Assembly: GCF_029892045.1 (NCBI RefSeq)
Contig: NZ_CP120367.1
Location: 2,108,001-2,172,000 of the forward strand
Direction of reading: 5' to 3'
Source: Sinorhizobium numidicum
GTDB taxonomy: Bacteria; Pseudomonadota; Alphaproteobacteria; Rhizobiales; Rhizobiaceae
DNA length: 64,000 nt
Position 1 is the stretch's first letter; each line of letters starts with the position of its first letter. Shown piece by piece: positions 29,617 to 38,952 of this stretch. Both the position numbers and the translations under genes were made by a program. Below the pieces are notes generated by a model. That model searched no databases and was not told the origin of the DNA. It worked only from the letters and a program-made list of their open reading frames with translations.

Positions 29617-29898
29617 ATGTTTGCCCGGACGACACATCGAACAGTCCATTTCGATCTACCATTCTGGATGCCTGACCTCGGTGAGATGGTGGCTCCTGGC
29701 GACTACCAGGTCGATGAAGACGAGGAATTGATCGAGGGCATCTCCTGGCTCGCCTATCGCCGTGTGGCGACCTTTATCAAGCTACCTGCCACGGCCGAGA
29801 ACAATTACCGAATGCGTCTTGTAGTGATCGATCCCGAGGAACTTGAACGCCTCATTGCAGTCGATCGCCACGAAGACACAATCTCCCCGTCACCCTAA
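29617..29898 (+). CDS. Small hypothetical protein
   Basis: A 93-residue acidic protein. The visible pattern HFDLPFWMPDLGEMVAPGDYQVDEDEELIEGISWLAYRRV suggests a compact beta domain. It has no signal peptide or membrane helix. The ATG at 29617 follows an excellent ribosome binding site; the open frame extends to 29551 but that part is not protein-like. It heads a run of three small genes in one direction that ends with the paralogues of the 23-24 kb cluster. Function unknown. Confidence 0.6.
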   Translation: MFARTTHRTVHFDLPFWMPDLGEMVAPGDYQVDEDEELIEGISWLAYRRVATFIKLPATAENNYRMRLVVIDPEELERLIAVDRHEDTISPSP

Positions 29899-29916
29899 CC
29901 GTAAAGGCAACATTCA

Positions 29917-30135
29917 ATGCGCCTTCATCGATTCCCGATCGGTCTATCAGTGCGCCTTAAAGATCGCGCAAATATTTCACCGCGCGCGGCCGAAACCTAT
30001 CAGATCACAGCCAAGCTCCCTTTAAGGGACGACTCGCCCCAGTATCGCATGCGCAATGATGAACTCGGCCAGGAGCGCGTGAGCAACGAAGATAATCTGG
30101 AGCCGATTGAACGGGGCCTGACGCCCAATAACTGA
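29917..30135 (+). CDS. Small conserved protein, paralogue of 23138-23488
   Basis: A 72-residue protein. It shares with the 23138-23488 product the blocks VRLK, TYQITAKLP, SPQYRMRND, ERV and LEP, so both derive from one ancestor, and it lacks the C-terminal extension of that copy. It lies 18 bases after the previous small gene and 48 before the next paralogue. Function unknown. Confidence 0.65.
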   Translation: MRLHRFPIGLSVRLKDRANISPRAAETYQITAKLPLRDDSPQYRMRNDELGQERVSNEDNLEPIERGLTPNN

Positions 30136-30183
30136 GAACCGTACTAGTCGTGGCGCAGGCGACCGCCGCAAGGAGGGCTGCAG

Positions 30184-30444
30184 ATGAAAAGCAAACACGA
30201 AGAGCACGCATTCGCGATCAGCGCATGGGAATCCGAAGGGGGCGCGCCGAACAGATCCGGACAGCGCGATCAGTATGGCCGCCGTTTCGACGGAGACGGA
30301 ACCTATACGATCTATCAGCTCATCACGGGAGAGACTGCAGAGATAGGCCCTTGGAAGATGGAAGGGCTCAGCCCCAAAAATGCAGTGCGGGCACTGCGCA
30401 TTCTCAATACTCCCAAGCTGGCCGGCGATCGCCTCCACCTGTGA
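30184..30444 (+). CDS. Small conserved protein, paralogue of 23761-24030
   Basis: An 86-residue protein. The N-terminal half EEHAFAISAWESEGG...RDQYGRRFDGDGTYTIYQLITGE corresponds to the first half of the 23761-24030 product. The C-terminal half (NAVRALRILNTPKLAGDRLHL) is helical and not shared. AAGGAGGG precedes the ATG at a good distance. It lies in the same order relative to the 29917-30135 gene as its paralogue does to 23138-23488, so a gene pair was duplicated. Function unknown. Confidence 0.65.
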   Translation: MKSKHEEHAFAISAWESEGGAPNRSGQRDQYGRRFDGDGTYTIYQLITGETAEIGPWKMEGLSPKNAVRALRILNTPKLAGDRLHL

Positions 30445-30494
30445 AGAAGCGCCCGTAGTGCTTTTTGACGGGAGGCGCCGCGGACGGCGCCTCC

Positions 30495-31309
30495 CTAACC
30501 TACCGTCGACTGAAGCCCAATTATGTCGGGAAATCGGTACTCCATGCTGCAGAGCCCGCTGCGGAGCCGATACGGCCGGTTGCACTCCCAGGCGTTACCG
30601 GAACGGTCGAGATGCGCATTCAAAGGAAGCCTGATCTCTGAACACGTCGTTCCGTTCGTTTGAAAACCACGATCACATTTCCATTTCTGACCGTAGGATG
30701 AATCCTCGAAGATTGCGTTTTTCGGAACCCGTACGGCAACACAGGCCTGGTCCGTCTTTTCAAAACCGCGATCGCACTTCCATTCGTTCCCGCTGGTCGT
30801 CAGAAAAGCGTGCTCAGGAACGGTCAACGCGACGCATTTGCGTTCAACATTCTGGTAACCGCGCTCACATTCCCATCCCTCATTAAAAGTCGAATCCGTC
30901 AAAAACGCATTGTCGGGCACCTGATATGCTCACATCCAGTGTCGTTTCGGCGATGCCCGCGCATGCATTGCCAGCGATCGCCATAGTAAGGATCAAGATA
31001 GGCATAGGCAGGGACCTGAACGGCAAGGCACCGGTTGGCCTTTTCAGCGAATCCGTAGTGGCATTCCCAGCCCTTGCCATAGGATTCATTCGTCAGGAAC
31101 GCGTGGTCGGGAGCCACCACCGCGAGGCAGGAAGCGCCCTGCCTTCGGAACCCACGATTGCACTCCCAGCCTGATCCGTAGCGGCTTGCTTCGGCATTAG
31201 CGGGCACCGGCGGTGTCGCTTGCCCAAATGCGCTCGGGCTGAATAACAGACTCGCGGATAGAAGGACGCTCGTCTGCAGAGCCAATAGCGGGCAATACGG
31301 TTGGGGCAT
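30495..31309 (-). pseudogene. Secreted protein of seven Cys-containing repeats, one frameshift
   Basis: An N-terminal signal peptide (LLALQTSVLLSASLLFSPSAFGQA) is followed by about seven repeats of 28-33 residues with the plan VPxNAFL...YGxGWECxRGF......CxAV. Each repeat has one Trp and two Cys, so each could form a small disulfide-closed unit in the periplasm or outside. The frame breaks within repeat 3 at about 30920 (first part stops at 30899); adding one base there restores CEHI-x-VPDNAFLTD and continues to 30495. The intact protein would have about 271 residues. Function unknown. Confidence 0.7.
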
Positions 31310-31313
31310 GTCT

Positions 31314-31526
31314 TTATCTCCGAACGAGCCCTTGGGCCGTTATCTTGAGGCATAGTCCCGTGATTGAAGGTGCTGGTCGATGCCGGGGTGACGCGAAAGG
31401 TTGTTGACCAACGGGAGCGAGAAATTTCGGCTTGCCGATTTTCCAGATCTCCGCCATTTTCGGGTCAGGCATAAGCGTCTTCTGGAAAGAGGCCAGGATG
31501 ACAAGAGCGCGAGGAGCGTCGCTCAC
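31314..31526 (-). CDS. Small hypothetical protein (uncertain)
   Basis: A 70-residue frame from GTG 31526, overlapping the stop of the upstream 94-residue gene by four bases (GTGA). The N-terminal 35 residues (SDAPRALVILASFQKTLMPD) are protein-like; the C-terminal part is rich in Pro and Arg and could be non-coding. No domain. It may be a real coupled gene or only the open frame behind one. Confidence 0.35.
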   Translation of the reverse strand: MSDAPRALVILASFQKTLMPDPKMAEIWKIGKPKFLAPVGQQPFASPRHRPAPSITGLCLKITAQGLVRR

Positions 31527-31807
31527 CTCGTGAAGCGTTGCAGCTCGAGTGGAAGCCCTTGGATAGCGTAGCGCCCCAACCGCGATCCGGGAGGTTGCCT
31601 GTGCTTGCCGGCCTTGCCCAATTGGTATTCGAGCTTCGCCACTAGTTCCGGCCGGGAGTCAACACCTGCAAGGAACAGCTTAGTTACCAGCAATGTGGCC
31701 GTCTCAAAGAATATCGGATCATCGACATCCCCGAAGCCAGCTTCGTCTAAGACTGACCGGAGCAATTCCCTATCGGAAGGCGATATATTGTGTAGGGCGG
31801 ATGACAT
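31523..31807 (-). CDS. Small hypothetical protein
   Basis: A 94-residue soluble protein. The region LHNISPSDRELLRSVLDEAGFGDVDDPIFFETATLLVTKLFLAG is a clear amphipathic helical pattern, followed by ELVAKLEYQLGKAG and a basic tail. GGAGGGCG lies before ATG 31807. It overlaps the next frame by four bases. No family recognised. Confidence 0.55.
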   Translation of the reverse strand: MSSALHNISPSDRELLRSVLDEAGFGDVDDPIFFETATLLVTKLFLAGVDSRPELVAKLEYQLGKAGKHRQPPGSRLGRYAIQGLPLELQRFTR

Positions 31808-32448
31808 GGCGCCCTCCTTGATTGGGGCCAGGGTATCCAGCCCTCAAGCAGTAGCGCCCGTGACATTTGCTGCTGAAGGTTGGACACTGCGCCTTTATTA
31901 CGAGACTAGCAACCCCTGGGGTTTCATTCAGTCCGTCTCAGAGCGCTAAGTTCCCCGCAATAGACGGCGGAAAACGCGGCCTAGCGGTCACAAGCCAGTT
32001 CTGGAAGGTGAGTGCAGGGCCGAAACGGCGGTCCGCCGCAAAGCCTTAAGGATCTGCTTGTAGTACAACTAACAAAGGATTTTGGGGCGCTCCACGCCCC
32101 AAAAACGCATCCTCTTCCTCCTGTTCGCTTGAGACCTGTCAAGCGTATCGAAGAATTGACCCTTTCGCCGAATTGAGGAACTGACCCCTTCATAGTTGGG
32201 CTCGACCCCGAAGTGGGCGTTCCGACGGCCCGTCGTAAGGTCCGGATTGCCCGCCATCGCCCACCTTTCCGGCTCAGAACAAGAACCGCACCGTTCCAGC
32301 TTGAGTCTGTAGTCCTTGCCGATCATCTGCGTGAATGGTCTGATCTTGCCAACGGCGTCCATTCGCGCCACTCTCGGCCGCGATTAGCCGGTCATCTTCT
32401 GGATGTCGGATGAAGGTCGAAACTCACAACCTGAACGAAGGCTAAGCG
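31808..32448. other. Intergenic region with repeat-like sequence
   Basis: No supported gene. The part 32100-32300 contains two near-identical tracts reading GGGGTCAGTTCC and GGGTCAATTCT on the minus strand, about 20 bases apart, within a block that looks like degenerate dispersed repeat or insertion-sequence debris. No transposase or terminal inverted repeat was found. Confidence 0.4.
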
Positions 32449-32769
32449 ATGAACAGCATAAGGGACCGTCAGGAAGGCTTCGAAAAGAAGTTCGCGATGG
32501 ACGAGGAGTTGAAGTTCAAGGCGATGGCACGGCGCAACAAGCTGCTTGGCCTGTGGGCCGCTGAAAAGCTCGGTAAAACCGGCGCGGACGCCGACGCCTA
32601 TGCGAAGGAGGTGGTCCGCGCGGACTTCGAAGAAGCAGGGGACATCGATGTTTTCCGCAAGGTGCGCGCCGATTTCGACGCGGCTGGTGTCGCCCAGTCC
32701 GATCAACAGATTCGCGTCGTCATGGATGAATTGCTGGCGACCGCTGTCGACCAGATCAGGGACACCTGA
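32449..32769 (+). CDS. DUF1476 protein, F1Fo-ATPase zeta-subunit homologue
   Basis: A 106-residue all-helical protein. The family signature is clear: RDRQEGFEKKFAMDEELKFKAMARRNKLLGLWAAEKLGKTGADADAYAKEVVRADFEEAG. In Paracoccus denitrificans this family is the zeta subunit, an intrinsic inhibitor of the F1-ATPase that binds through its N-terminal segment. Here the gene stands alone in accessory DNA, so it may be a second copy besides a housekeeping one. The Asp/Glu-rich metal/nucleotide-binding part and the C-terminal helices look complete. Confidence 0.85.
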   Translation: MNSIRDRQEGFEKKFAMDEELKFKAMARRNKLLGLWAAEKLGKTGADADAYAKEVVRADFEEAGDIDVFRKVRADFDAAGVAQSDQQIRVVMDELLATAVDQIRDT

Positions 32770-33096
32770 CTACCACTGAGTTCTGACAGAAAAACCACCG
32801 ACTGCGATCTCGGACTGGGACGTCCAATCCGCCGGCTTGGTGCTTCTAATAACCGTGGGCCGTGGAGAGGACGCTCGCGAGCGGGCGTTGCAAGCGTATC
32901 ACCAATCCCGGCAATTCCGGACCTTCGGTGGGATCGCCATAAAGATCGTCGAGGGGGTCGACTCCTCTGTACAGTGGATGTCAGCTTTGAAGCGGCGCCA
33001 GGAATGTCCGGAATTTGACGCTGGTTACCCATTCAGTTACCGGGCTCGTACGGCAAAGTTCCACCCAAAGCGGGAGTCTGTGGCGTGTACTAAGCG
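32770..33096. other. Intergenic region, no gene seen
   Basis: Open frames exist on both strands (for example 32837-33139 plus) but neither has a ribosome binding site nor a protein pattern. No RNA gene or repeat could be assigned. Confidence 0.35.
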
Positions 33097-33225
33097 TCAG
33101 ATCTTCACCACTAGATCGGTTGCTTCGCACGCCACATGAAAGAAGAGCGCAATGCCGGAGACAAGCGAAACGACAAAGAGGCCGGTTAAAAAAGGGGCCG
33201 CGTAACGGTGAAGTATTGTTTTCAT
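33097..33225 (-). pseudogene. Truncated DUF4405-like membrane protein
   Basis: A 42-residue frame from ATG 33225: MKTILHRYAAPFLTGLFVVS, then SLVSGIALFFH, is the typical first helix of DUF4405-type (cytochrome-b-like) proteins, whose family continues with HxxHE and further helices. Here it diverges right after FFH and stops (TGA 33099-33097). It is therefore either the remnant of such a gene or a new one-span microprotein. The family call rests on a short segment. Confidence 0.4.
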
Positions 33226-33439
33226 ATTTATGGGCCTGATTTTAGTCCATGGTGATCGAACGCCACCGTCCGTCGGTGCCGGAAATATAGTTAAATCGCG
33301 TAATATTTAAGCCAGCTCGGATTAAAGAAAGCCGCTGGGTTCCGCGGCGTATATTGCCGCCGCTGTGCATCCTTAGCGGAAGTTGACTTTGAATGTCTTT
33401 CGCCCGCATATAGTGGCGGGGATTTAGCAGAAAAGTCAT

Positions 33440-36400
33440 ATGCGCAAGCTAAAGTGGGGCGTTGCCGCGTTAGCGGCACTGGGGAACGTGTTGCCATCTG
33501 CAGCCGAGGTTTTGCCGCGCGCGGCACAACCCGAAGGCTCGGTGATTTCTCGCAAATTCGGCGAGGAAATTCGCTTCATCGAAATAGAAGATTGGCGCAG
33601 CGTCGAGGTCAGACAGGATCTGCTCGCCGGCGATACTCTGCGTACGAACGCCTCCGGCAGCCTTGCGCTGCTCTTTTCCGACGACACGCAGATGCGTATG
33701 GGGCGCAACACAACCCTCCTCGTCAAGAAGATCGGCCAGGGTTCCGACAGCGAGCTCGAGCTGCAATCCGGTGTCATTTGGGCCCGGGCGAAGCGCGGCG
33801 GCAGTGGTCTGACCGTCGATACACCGTCGGCGACCGCTGCTATTCGCGGTACCGACTGGACGCTGCGCGTGAGCGGAAACGGAGACACGACGCTCTCGGT
33901 GCTTGAAGGCAGCGTGGAGCTCAAGAATGCGCAAGGGGCGGTGACGGTCAATCAGGGGGAGGGCGCCTTTGCGGCAATTGGACAGGCGCCGCGCAAATAC
34001 ATCCTCGTTGACCTCAAGGAGCGCGAACAGGTCCTGCTTTATTCCGAGTTGCGCAATGTCTTCGTGAGCTTACCGACAAGCGGCATGGGCGGGCGCGAGA
34101 CACGTGATGAGCGGGGTCGCATTCTGGCGATACCACCGGCTCGGCGAAGCAGCCAGGACTGGCTGGCGCTTGCCGAAGCCGCGCTTTCAAGTGATGGGCG
34201 CGCGGCTGCCAAGGACGCGCTTGCACATCTTCACCGCCCCTTAGCCGCCGGCCTGGAGGCGCGGGCGAAGCTCGTTGAAGCGATGATTGCGGGTTTGGAG
34301 TTGCGCTATGCCGACGCGAGCCGCCTCTTTGCCGCCGCTCTGCCGGCACTGCCGCAAAATCGAAAGGCTTCAGCGCTCTATGGCCGCTGGTTCGCCGATT
34401 CCTTGGCCAATCCTGATCAGGAGATCCCGCGACCGGCAGAGGGCGCCTATGCCGACGATCCGACCGCAGCGATGATGAAGGCTGCAACCGCCTCCCACGT
34501 GCTCGGGCCTGCCGAAGCGATCGAGATATTGAGGGCGGCCGAACGCCGCTTTCCCGACGATGCACGCCTGCCGGCGATGCGTGCCGATCTCGCCTATCAG
34601 CTCGACCGTCGCGACGAGGTGAAAGAAGCGCTTGCCCGCGCCAGCGCGATCGATCCGGAAGAGCCGGCTTATCTCCTCGTCAGTGCGCGCTTCCGCGCGA
34701 CTGTTTCCAGCGATCTCGACGGCGCGCTCGGCGACCTGAAACGTGCGGCGAAGATCGCCCCCGGCGACGATGCGGTGTGGAACGAGCTCGGCATCGTTCA
34801 GAGCGACCGCAATGCGATCGTCGAGGCTGATGCCGCCCATCGCCGAGCCACTGAGTTGAACCCGGAAAATGCCGTCTTGCACGCAAATTATGCGCGCTTC
34901 CTGATGGACAACGATCAGATGGCTGCGGCCAAATCAGAAATCGATAAGGCCGAGGCGCTGGATCCTCATTCTTATGCGGTTCTCGCGGCCAAAGGCCGCT
35001 ATCTTCTGAGAATCGGCAAAACCGAGGAAGGCGAGAAGACCCTTCTCGAGGCCTCTGCCGCCAACCCGACCTATGGCGACAGTCTTATCGGCCTCGCGAT
35101 CGGCAGTTATCAACTTGGGGCCGAGGAGGAGGCGGCCCAGGCGCTCGACAACGCCGACAGGTTGGATCCGGATAATCCATCCATTCCGTTAATCCGCTCC
35201 GGTATTGCCGTCGACCAATATCGCGCTGACGAGGCGATCATTGAGGCTCGCGAAGCGCTGCGCCGCCGGCAGGCCCGTGGTGGCTACTATTCCGGATATG
35301 ACGCAAATCGGCAGGTGTCCTCCTTTGTCGGCATCGCCCTCGACAATATCGGACTGAACGAATGGAGCCAGTATTACTCGGACCGTTCCTATGATCCCTT
35401 CAGATCGACCACCTATCTGGATGAAGCTGCCGGCGGGCGAGTCAGTCCGTTTGTGGGTTTCTCGCCCTTGGTTTCACCTAGCGAACGCACGCAGGCGGGC
35501 AGTTCGACGGCTTCTTCAAACTTGCAGGCCCTTCTGCTTGACCCGCTCGCCGTCGCGTCTCCGACAATTCGAAACCCGCTCGAGCGGACCAAGTTTTTCG
35601 AAGCGGCTATTGGTGGCGGCCCCATCTGGCAGGATGGCGAGCTCGGGTGGAAGAGCGATATCCTCGTGCAGGGCACGAGCTACGCGCCGCTGCCTATAAG
35701 CTACTATCTGCAGGCGGAAGCGCTGCGACCCGAGAGCCCGCGCACGAACGATCGCGATGACATCACCGGCGCAAATTTTGCTGTCGGCATACATCCGACC
35801 ATCGAGGACAATGTCTACCTGTTTGGCGACATGGTCGAGCTCGACGCAGGGTTTCCCGGCCAGACGTGGTCCCCGCACCCGTTCGACACGAGAGAAACTC
35901 GATTCGCCAACCTTGGGGTCGGCTGGAGCCATACGTTTGGCGACCGCAATCTTCTGCAGGCGTTCGGCGTCATCGGCGACTCCGACGTGGACCAGAGTAT
36001 CGATTTGTTCGACGAATTCGGCCCATACCGGGTCGAGCAAGAAACGGAAGAGGAAACCGCAACGATCGGCGTCAGCCATCTATACGGAGTCGGGCCCGTC
36101 ACGCTGCGGTACGGTGCCGAAACCGGCCGCTTCCATACGCGCGACTCCGCGATTTATACGGATCTGTTGACGGGAGGCGTCTTTCGCGTTGATCGATTTT
36201 CCGCCAAAGGCAATGCAACGCGCGCCTATGCCGACGCCACCTGGGACATTTCGGAGGATCTCCAGCTCCAGGGTGGCGTTTTTGTGAACTGGCTGGACAC
36301 CGACGATTGTCCATGCGTCGACCCGCGCATCGGCATTGCCTGGTCGCCGGTGGACAATCATTGGCTGCGCGCCCTCTACCGTGAGGACACACAGTTTTCC

Positions 36401-37024
36401 TCGAACTACACGCTGGCGCCAGTATCCACCGTCGGCTTGACGCCGCTCGAGCTGCCGTTGTTCATCGGCGGGAACTCAAAAACTGCTGCGTTTCGATGGG
36501 AGGCCGAATGGTCGGAGCGGTTTTTCACTTCCGTAGAGTACCAGCATCAGCGGTTTGACGGTCTTTCGCTCGATATCCCAGACCTGCTTGGAAGCTTCGA
36601 TACGACCACCGGCGAGATCGATCGGGTCAACGTCAGCGGCAATTACTGGATCGGCGAGGGTCTTGGTGCCTTCGGCTCATTCACATGGAACCACAGCGAG
36701 GATCTCAGCTTCGGCAGCAACGGAGATTTCGGTGTCCCGCTGGTGCCGGACTATCTTGCCCAGGTCGGGCTGACGTTCGTGCATCCCTCGCGGGTGAAGG
36801 CAACCGTAGCGCAGACATTCATCGGAGAACGCGTCGGCGCACAGTTCGGCATCGAGTTGTCGTCATACACGACCACCGATGCCGCCATCAGTTGGGAGTC
36901 GCCAAGTGGCCATTTGGAGCTCAGCCTGCAATTGCTGAACGCGTTCGACAATGATTTCGAACTGGCCTTTGGCATCCCAGGTCCGGGCCGCGCCGTCTTG
37001 GGCACGGTCAGGGCGAAGTTTTAA
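33440..37024 (+). CDS. FecR domain - TPR - outer-membrane beta-barrel fusion protein
   Basis: A 1194-residue exported protein. A signal peptide (residues 1-22) is followed by a FecR-type domain (about 55-180; DLLAGDTLRTNASGSLALLF, TPSATAAIRGTDWTLRV), about ten TPR-like helical repeats (about 235-640) and a long C-terminal region (about 660-1194) of alternating aromatic strands ending in Phe (LGTVRAKF), as in TonB-dependent-receptor barrels. No plug domain or TonB box is visible. TTGACT at 33383 and CATATA at 33407 could be its promoter. It stands alone. A periplasmic sensing or assembly part tethered to its own pore is the inference. Confidence 0.8.
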   Translation: MRKLKWGVAALAALGNVLPSAAEVLPRAAQPEGSVISRKFGEEIRFIEIEDWRSVEVRQDLLAGDTLRTNASGSLALLFSDDTQMRMGRNTTLLVKKIGQGSDSELELQSGVIWARAKRGGSGLTVDTPSATAAIRGTDWTLRVSGNGDTTLSVLEGSVELKNAQGAVTVNQGEGAFAAIGQAPRKYILVDLKEREQVLLYSELRNVFVSLPTSGMGGRETRDERGRILAIPPARRSSQDWLALAEAALSSDGRAAAKDALAHLHRPLAAGLEARAKLVEAMIAGLELRYADASRLFAAALPALPQNRKASALYGRWFADSLANPDQEIPRPAEGAYADDPTAAMMKAATASHVLGPAEAIEILRAAERRFPDDARLPAMRADLAYQLDRRDEVKEALARASAIDPEEPAYLLVSARFRATVSSDLDGALGDLKRAAKIAPGDDAVWNELGIVQSDRNAIVEADAAHRRATELNPENAVLHANYARFLMDNDQMAAAKSEIDKAEALDPHSYAVLAAKGRYLLRIGKTEEGEKTLLEASAANPTYGDSLIGLAIGSYQLGAEEEAAQALDNADRLDPDNPSIPLIRSGIAVDQYRADEAIIEAREALRRRQARGGYYSGYDANRQVSSFVGIALDNIGLNEWSQYYSDRSYDPFRSTTYLDEAAGGRVSPFVGFSPLVSPSERTQAGSSTASSNLQALLLDPLAVASPTIRNPLERTKFFEAAIGGGPIWQDGELGWKSDILVQGTSYAPLPISYYLQAEALRPESPRTNDRDDITGANFAVGIHPTIEDNVYLFGDMVELDAGFPGQTWSPHPFDTRETRFANLGVGWSHTFGDRNLLQAFGVIGDSDVDQSIDLFDEFGPYRVEQETEEETATIGVSHLYGVGPVTLRYGAETGRFHTRDSAIYTDLLTGGVFRVDRFSAKGNATRAYADATWDISEDLQLQGGVFVNWLDTDDCPCVDPRIGIAWSPVDNHWLRALYREDTQFSSNYTLAPVSTVGLTPLELPLFIGGNSKTAAFRWEAEWSERFFTSVEYQHQRFDGLSLDIPDLLGSFDTTTGEIDRVNVSGNYWIGEGLGAFGSFTWNHSEDLSFGSNGDFGVPLVPDYLAQVGLTFVHPSRVKATVAQTFIGERVGAQFGIELSSYTTTDAAISWESPSGHLELSLQLLNAFDNDFELAFGIPGPGRAVLGTVRAKF

Positions 37025-37106
37025 CAACCTCAAATTGGCTGTTATCGGAGTTCGCGCATTTGAGGCCGGCGGTCCCGGCTCAAAATCTTACGAATAACCG
37101 AGGCCG

Positions 37107-37271
37107 TCAGCCGCGGCGAGCGTCCGGGAAGTTTGCCGGGTCGATGCCGAGGGTGTGGAGGTCGCGTGCGTTCGGGCGGCGGTGGCCTTCGACTGCGGCG
37201 GCTGCGGCGGTCGCGGCGCCCAGGACTGCGAAGGCGCGGCCAATGAAGCCCATGCGGTTCTTGCTGGTCAT
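37107..37271 (-). CDS. Small conserved protein (54 residues)
   Basis: ATG 37271 starts MTSKNRMGFIGRAFAVLGAA, then an Ala run and VEGHRRPNARDLHTLGIDPANF. This matches a short protein type seen in other rhizobia, with a hydrophobic N-terminal half and a polar tail ending in a predicted helix (LGIDPANFPDARRG). GAGCAAGAG precedes the start. The open frame continues upstream to 37448, but that part runs through the tct terminator region and is not protein-like. Function unknown. Confidence 0.55.
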   Translation of the reverse strand: MTSKNRMGFIGRAFAVLGAATAAAAAVEGHRRPNARDLHTLGIDPANFPDARRG

Positions 37272-37368
37272 CTCTTGCTCACTTTCGTTTCTATTCGATG
37301 AGCAAAAGATGGTCCTGCCGAGGTCGTTTTGCAACGCACAAAACCTCAGCCCAGCCATGCAATGAAAG

Positions 37369-37398
37369 CAGGCCCGGCGGGATAACCAACCGGGCCTG
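37369..37398 (-). terminator. Hairpin after tctA
   Basis: A perfect 9-bp stem, CAGGCCCGG / CCGGGCCTG, with a 12-base loop, about 20 bases after the tctA stop codon. On the minus strand it is followed by CTTTCATT, only a partial T-run, so it is a probable terminator of the tctCBA operon. Confidence 0.55.
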
Positions 37399-37419
37399 AG
37401 ATAGAGACTTGAAGATCGC

Positions 37420-38937
37420 TCAGTCTTCGCTGGCGGCGAGTTGCGCAAGCACCTGGCCGCGCCCGCGCGCCCTGAGGATCAGCGGCACGACCAAAGCCAG
37501 GGCGGCAATCACCAGAAGCACGGCGGCGATCGGCGAGGTGAAGAGCACGGTGATATCACCCTGGCTGATCGAAAGCGCACGGCGCAGCTGCTGTTCGGCA
37601 AGCGGCCCAAGGATCAGGCCGACAACGACCGGCGCGATCGGGTAGCCGAAGACACGCATGACATAGCCGAGAAATCCGAAAGCAAGCAACATGCCGAGCT
37701 CGAATACCGACGGGTTGGCGCCGATGGTGCCGAGCGTCGCAAACAGGAGAATGCCGGCATAGAGCCATGGCTTCGGGATCGTCAGAAGCTTCACCCAGAG
37801 CCCGATCAGCGGCAGGTTCAGGACGAGCAGCATGAAGTTGGCAATCAGCAGGCTGGCGATCAGCCCCCAGACGAGCTGCGGGTTCGTGGCAAAAAGCAGC
37901 GGGCCCGGCTGCAGACCATATTGCTGGAAGCCAGCCAGCATGATCGCAGCCGTCGCCGTCGTCGGCAGGCCGAGCGTCAGCAGCGGCACCAGCGTACCGG
38001 CGGCGGACGCGTTGTTCGCGGCTTCCGGACCGGCGACGCCTTCGATGGCGCCATTGCCGAATTCCTCCGGATGCTTCGTCAGACGCTTCTCGGTAGCATA
38101 GGAGAGGAAGGTGCCGATCTCGGCGCCGCCGGCGGGCATCGCGCCGATCGGAAAACCGATGAATGTGCCGCGCAGCCAGGGCTTCCAGGAGCGCGCCCAG
38201 TCGATGCCGCTCATCCAGACCGAACCGCGGACGGCCTCCACCTTGTCCGGCCCCTTGTCGCCCTGGGCGGCGATGAAGAGCGTTTCGCCGATGGCAAACA
38301 TCGCAACCGCGAGCGTCGTCACTTCGATGCCGTCGAGCAGATCAGGGACGCCGAAAGACAAACGCGCCTGGCCGGTCAGTTGATCGATGCCGATGACGGC
38401 CAGCGTAAGACCGATAAAAAGCGAGGTGAGGCCGCGAAGTGTCGAATCCCCGAAGGCTGAGGAGACCGTGACGAAGGCAAGCACCATCAGTGCGAAATAT
38501 TCGCGTGGCCCGAAGACGAGCGCGAGTCTGACGATGTAGGGGGCAATGAAGGCGAGCGCCAAGGTTGCGATGAGGCCGGCGACGAAGGAGCCGATCGCGG
38601 CTGTCGCCAAGGCCGGGCCGCCACGTCCGGCGCGCGCCATCTTGTTGCCTTCGAGCGCGGTGACGATCGAGGAGCTTTCACCCGGAGTGTTGAGCAGGAT
38701 CGACGTCGTCGAGCCGCCATACATGCCGCCATAATAGATGCCGGCGAACATGATGAGCGAACCGCCCGGATCGAGCTTGTAGGTCACGGGTAAGAGGAGC
38801 GCGACCGTCAGAGCCGGGCCGATGCCGGGCAGGACGCCGACTGCGGTGCCGAGCGTCACGCCGATCAGGGCGTAGAGGAGGTTCATCGGCTGGGCAGCGA
38901 CCAGCAGTCCCTGCAACAGGAAATCGAAAGTAGCCAT
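37420..38937 (-). CDS. tctA: Tripartite tricarboxylate transporter, large membrane subunit TctA
   Basis: A 505-residue protein with about eleven to twelve transmembrane helices. It has the TctA signature region [24 protein letters not shown] near residues 30-52, [31 protein letters not shown] near 70-100, and the second-half repeat [19 protein letters not shown]. TctA carries the substrate across the inner membrane with TctB. Last gene of tctC-tctB-tctA, 15 bases after tctB, with a hairpin behind it. Confidence 0.95.
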   Translation of the reverse strand: MATFDFLLQGLLVAAQPMNLLYALIGVTLGTAVGVLPGIGPALTVALLLPVTYKLDPGGSLIMFAGIYYGGMYGGSTTSILLNTPGESSSIVTALEGNKMARAGRGGPALATAAIGSFVAGLIATLALAFIAPYIVRLALVFGPREYFALMVLAFVTVSSAFGDSTLRGLTSLFIGLTLAVIGIDQLTGQARLSFGVPDLLDGIEVTTLAVAMFAIGETLFIAAQGDKGPDKVEAVRGSVWMSGIDWARSWKPWLRGTFIGFPIGAMPAGGAEIGTFLSYATEKRLTKHPEEFGNGAIEGVAGPEAANNASAAGTLVPLLTLGLPTTATAAIMLAGFQQYGLQPGPLLFATNPQLVWGLIASLLIANFMLLVLNLPLIGLWVKLLTIPKPWLYAGILLFATLGTIGANPSVFELGMLLAFGFLGYVMRVFGYPIAPVVVGLILGPLAEQQLRRALSISQGDITVLFTSPIAAVLLVIAALALVVPLILRARGRGQVLAQLAASED

Positions 38938-38952
38938 GGTCGTCGGCCTCTT

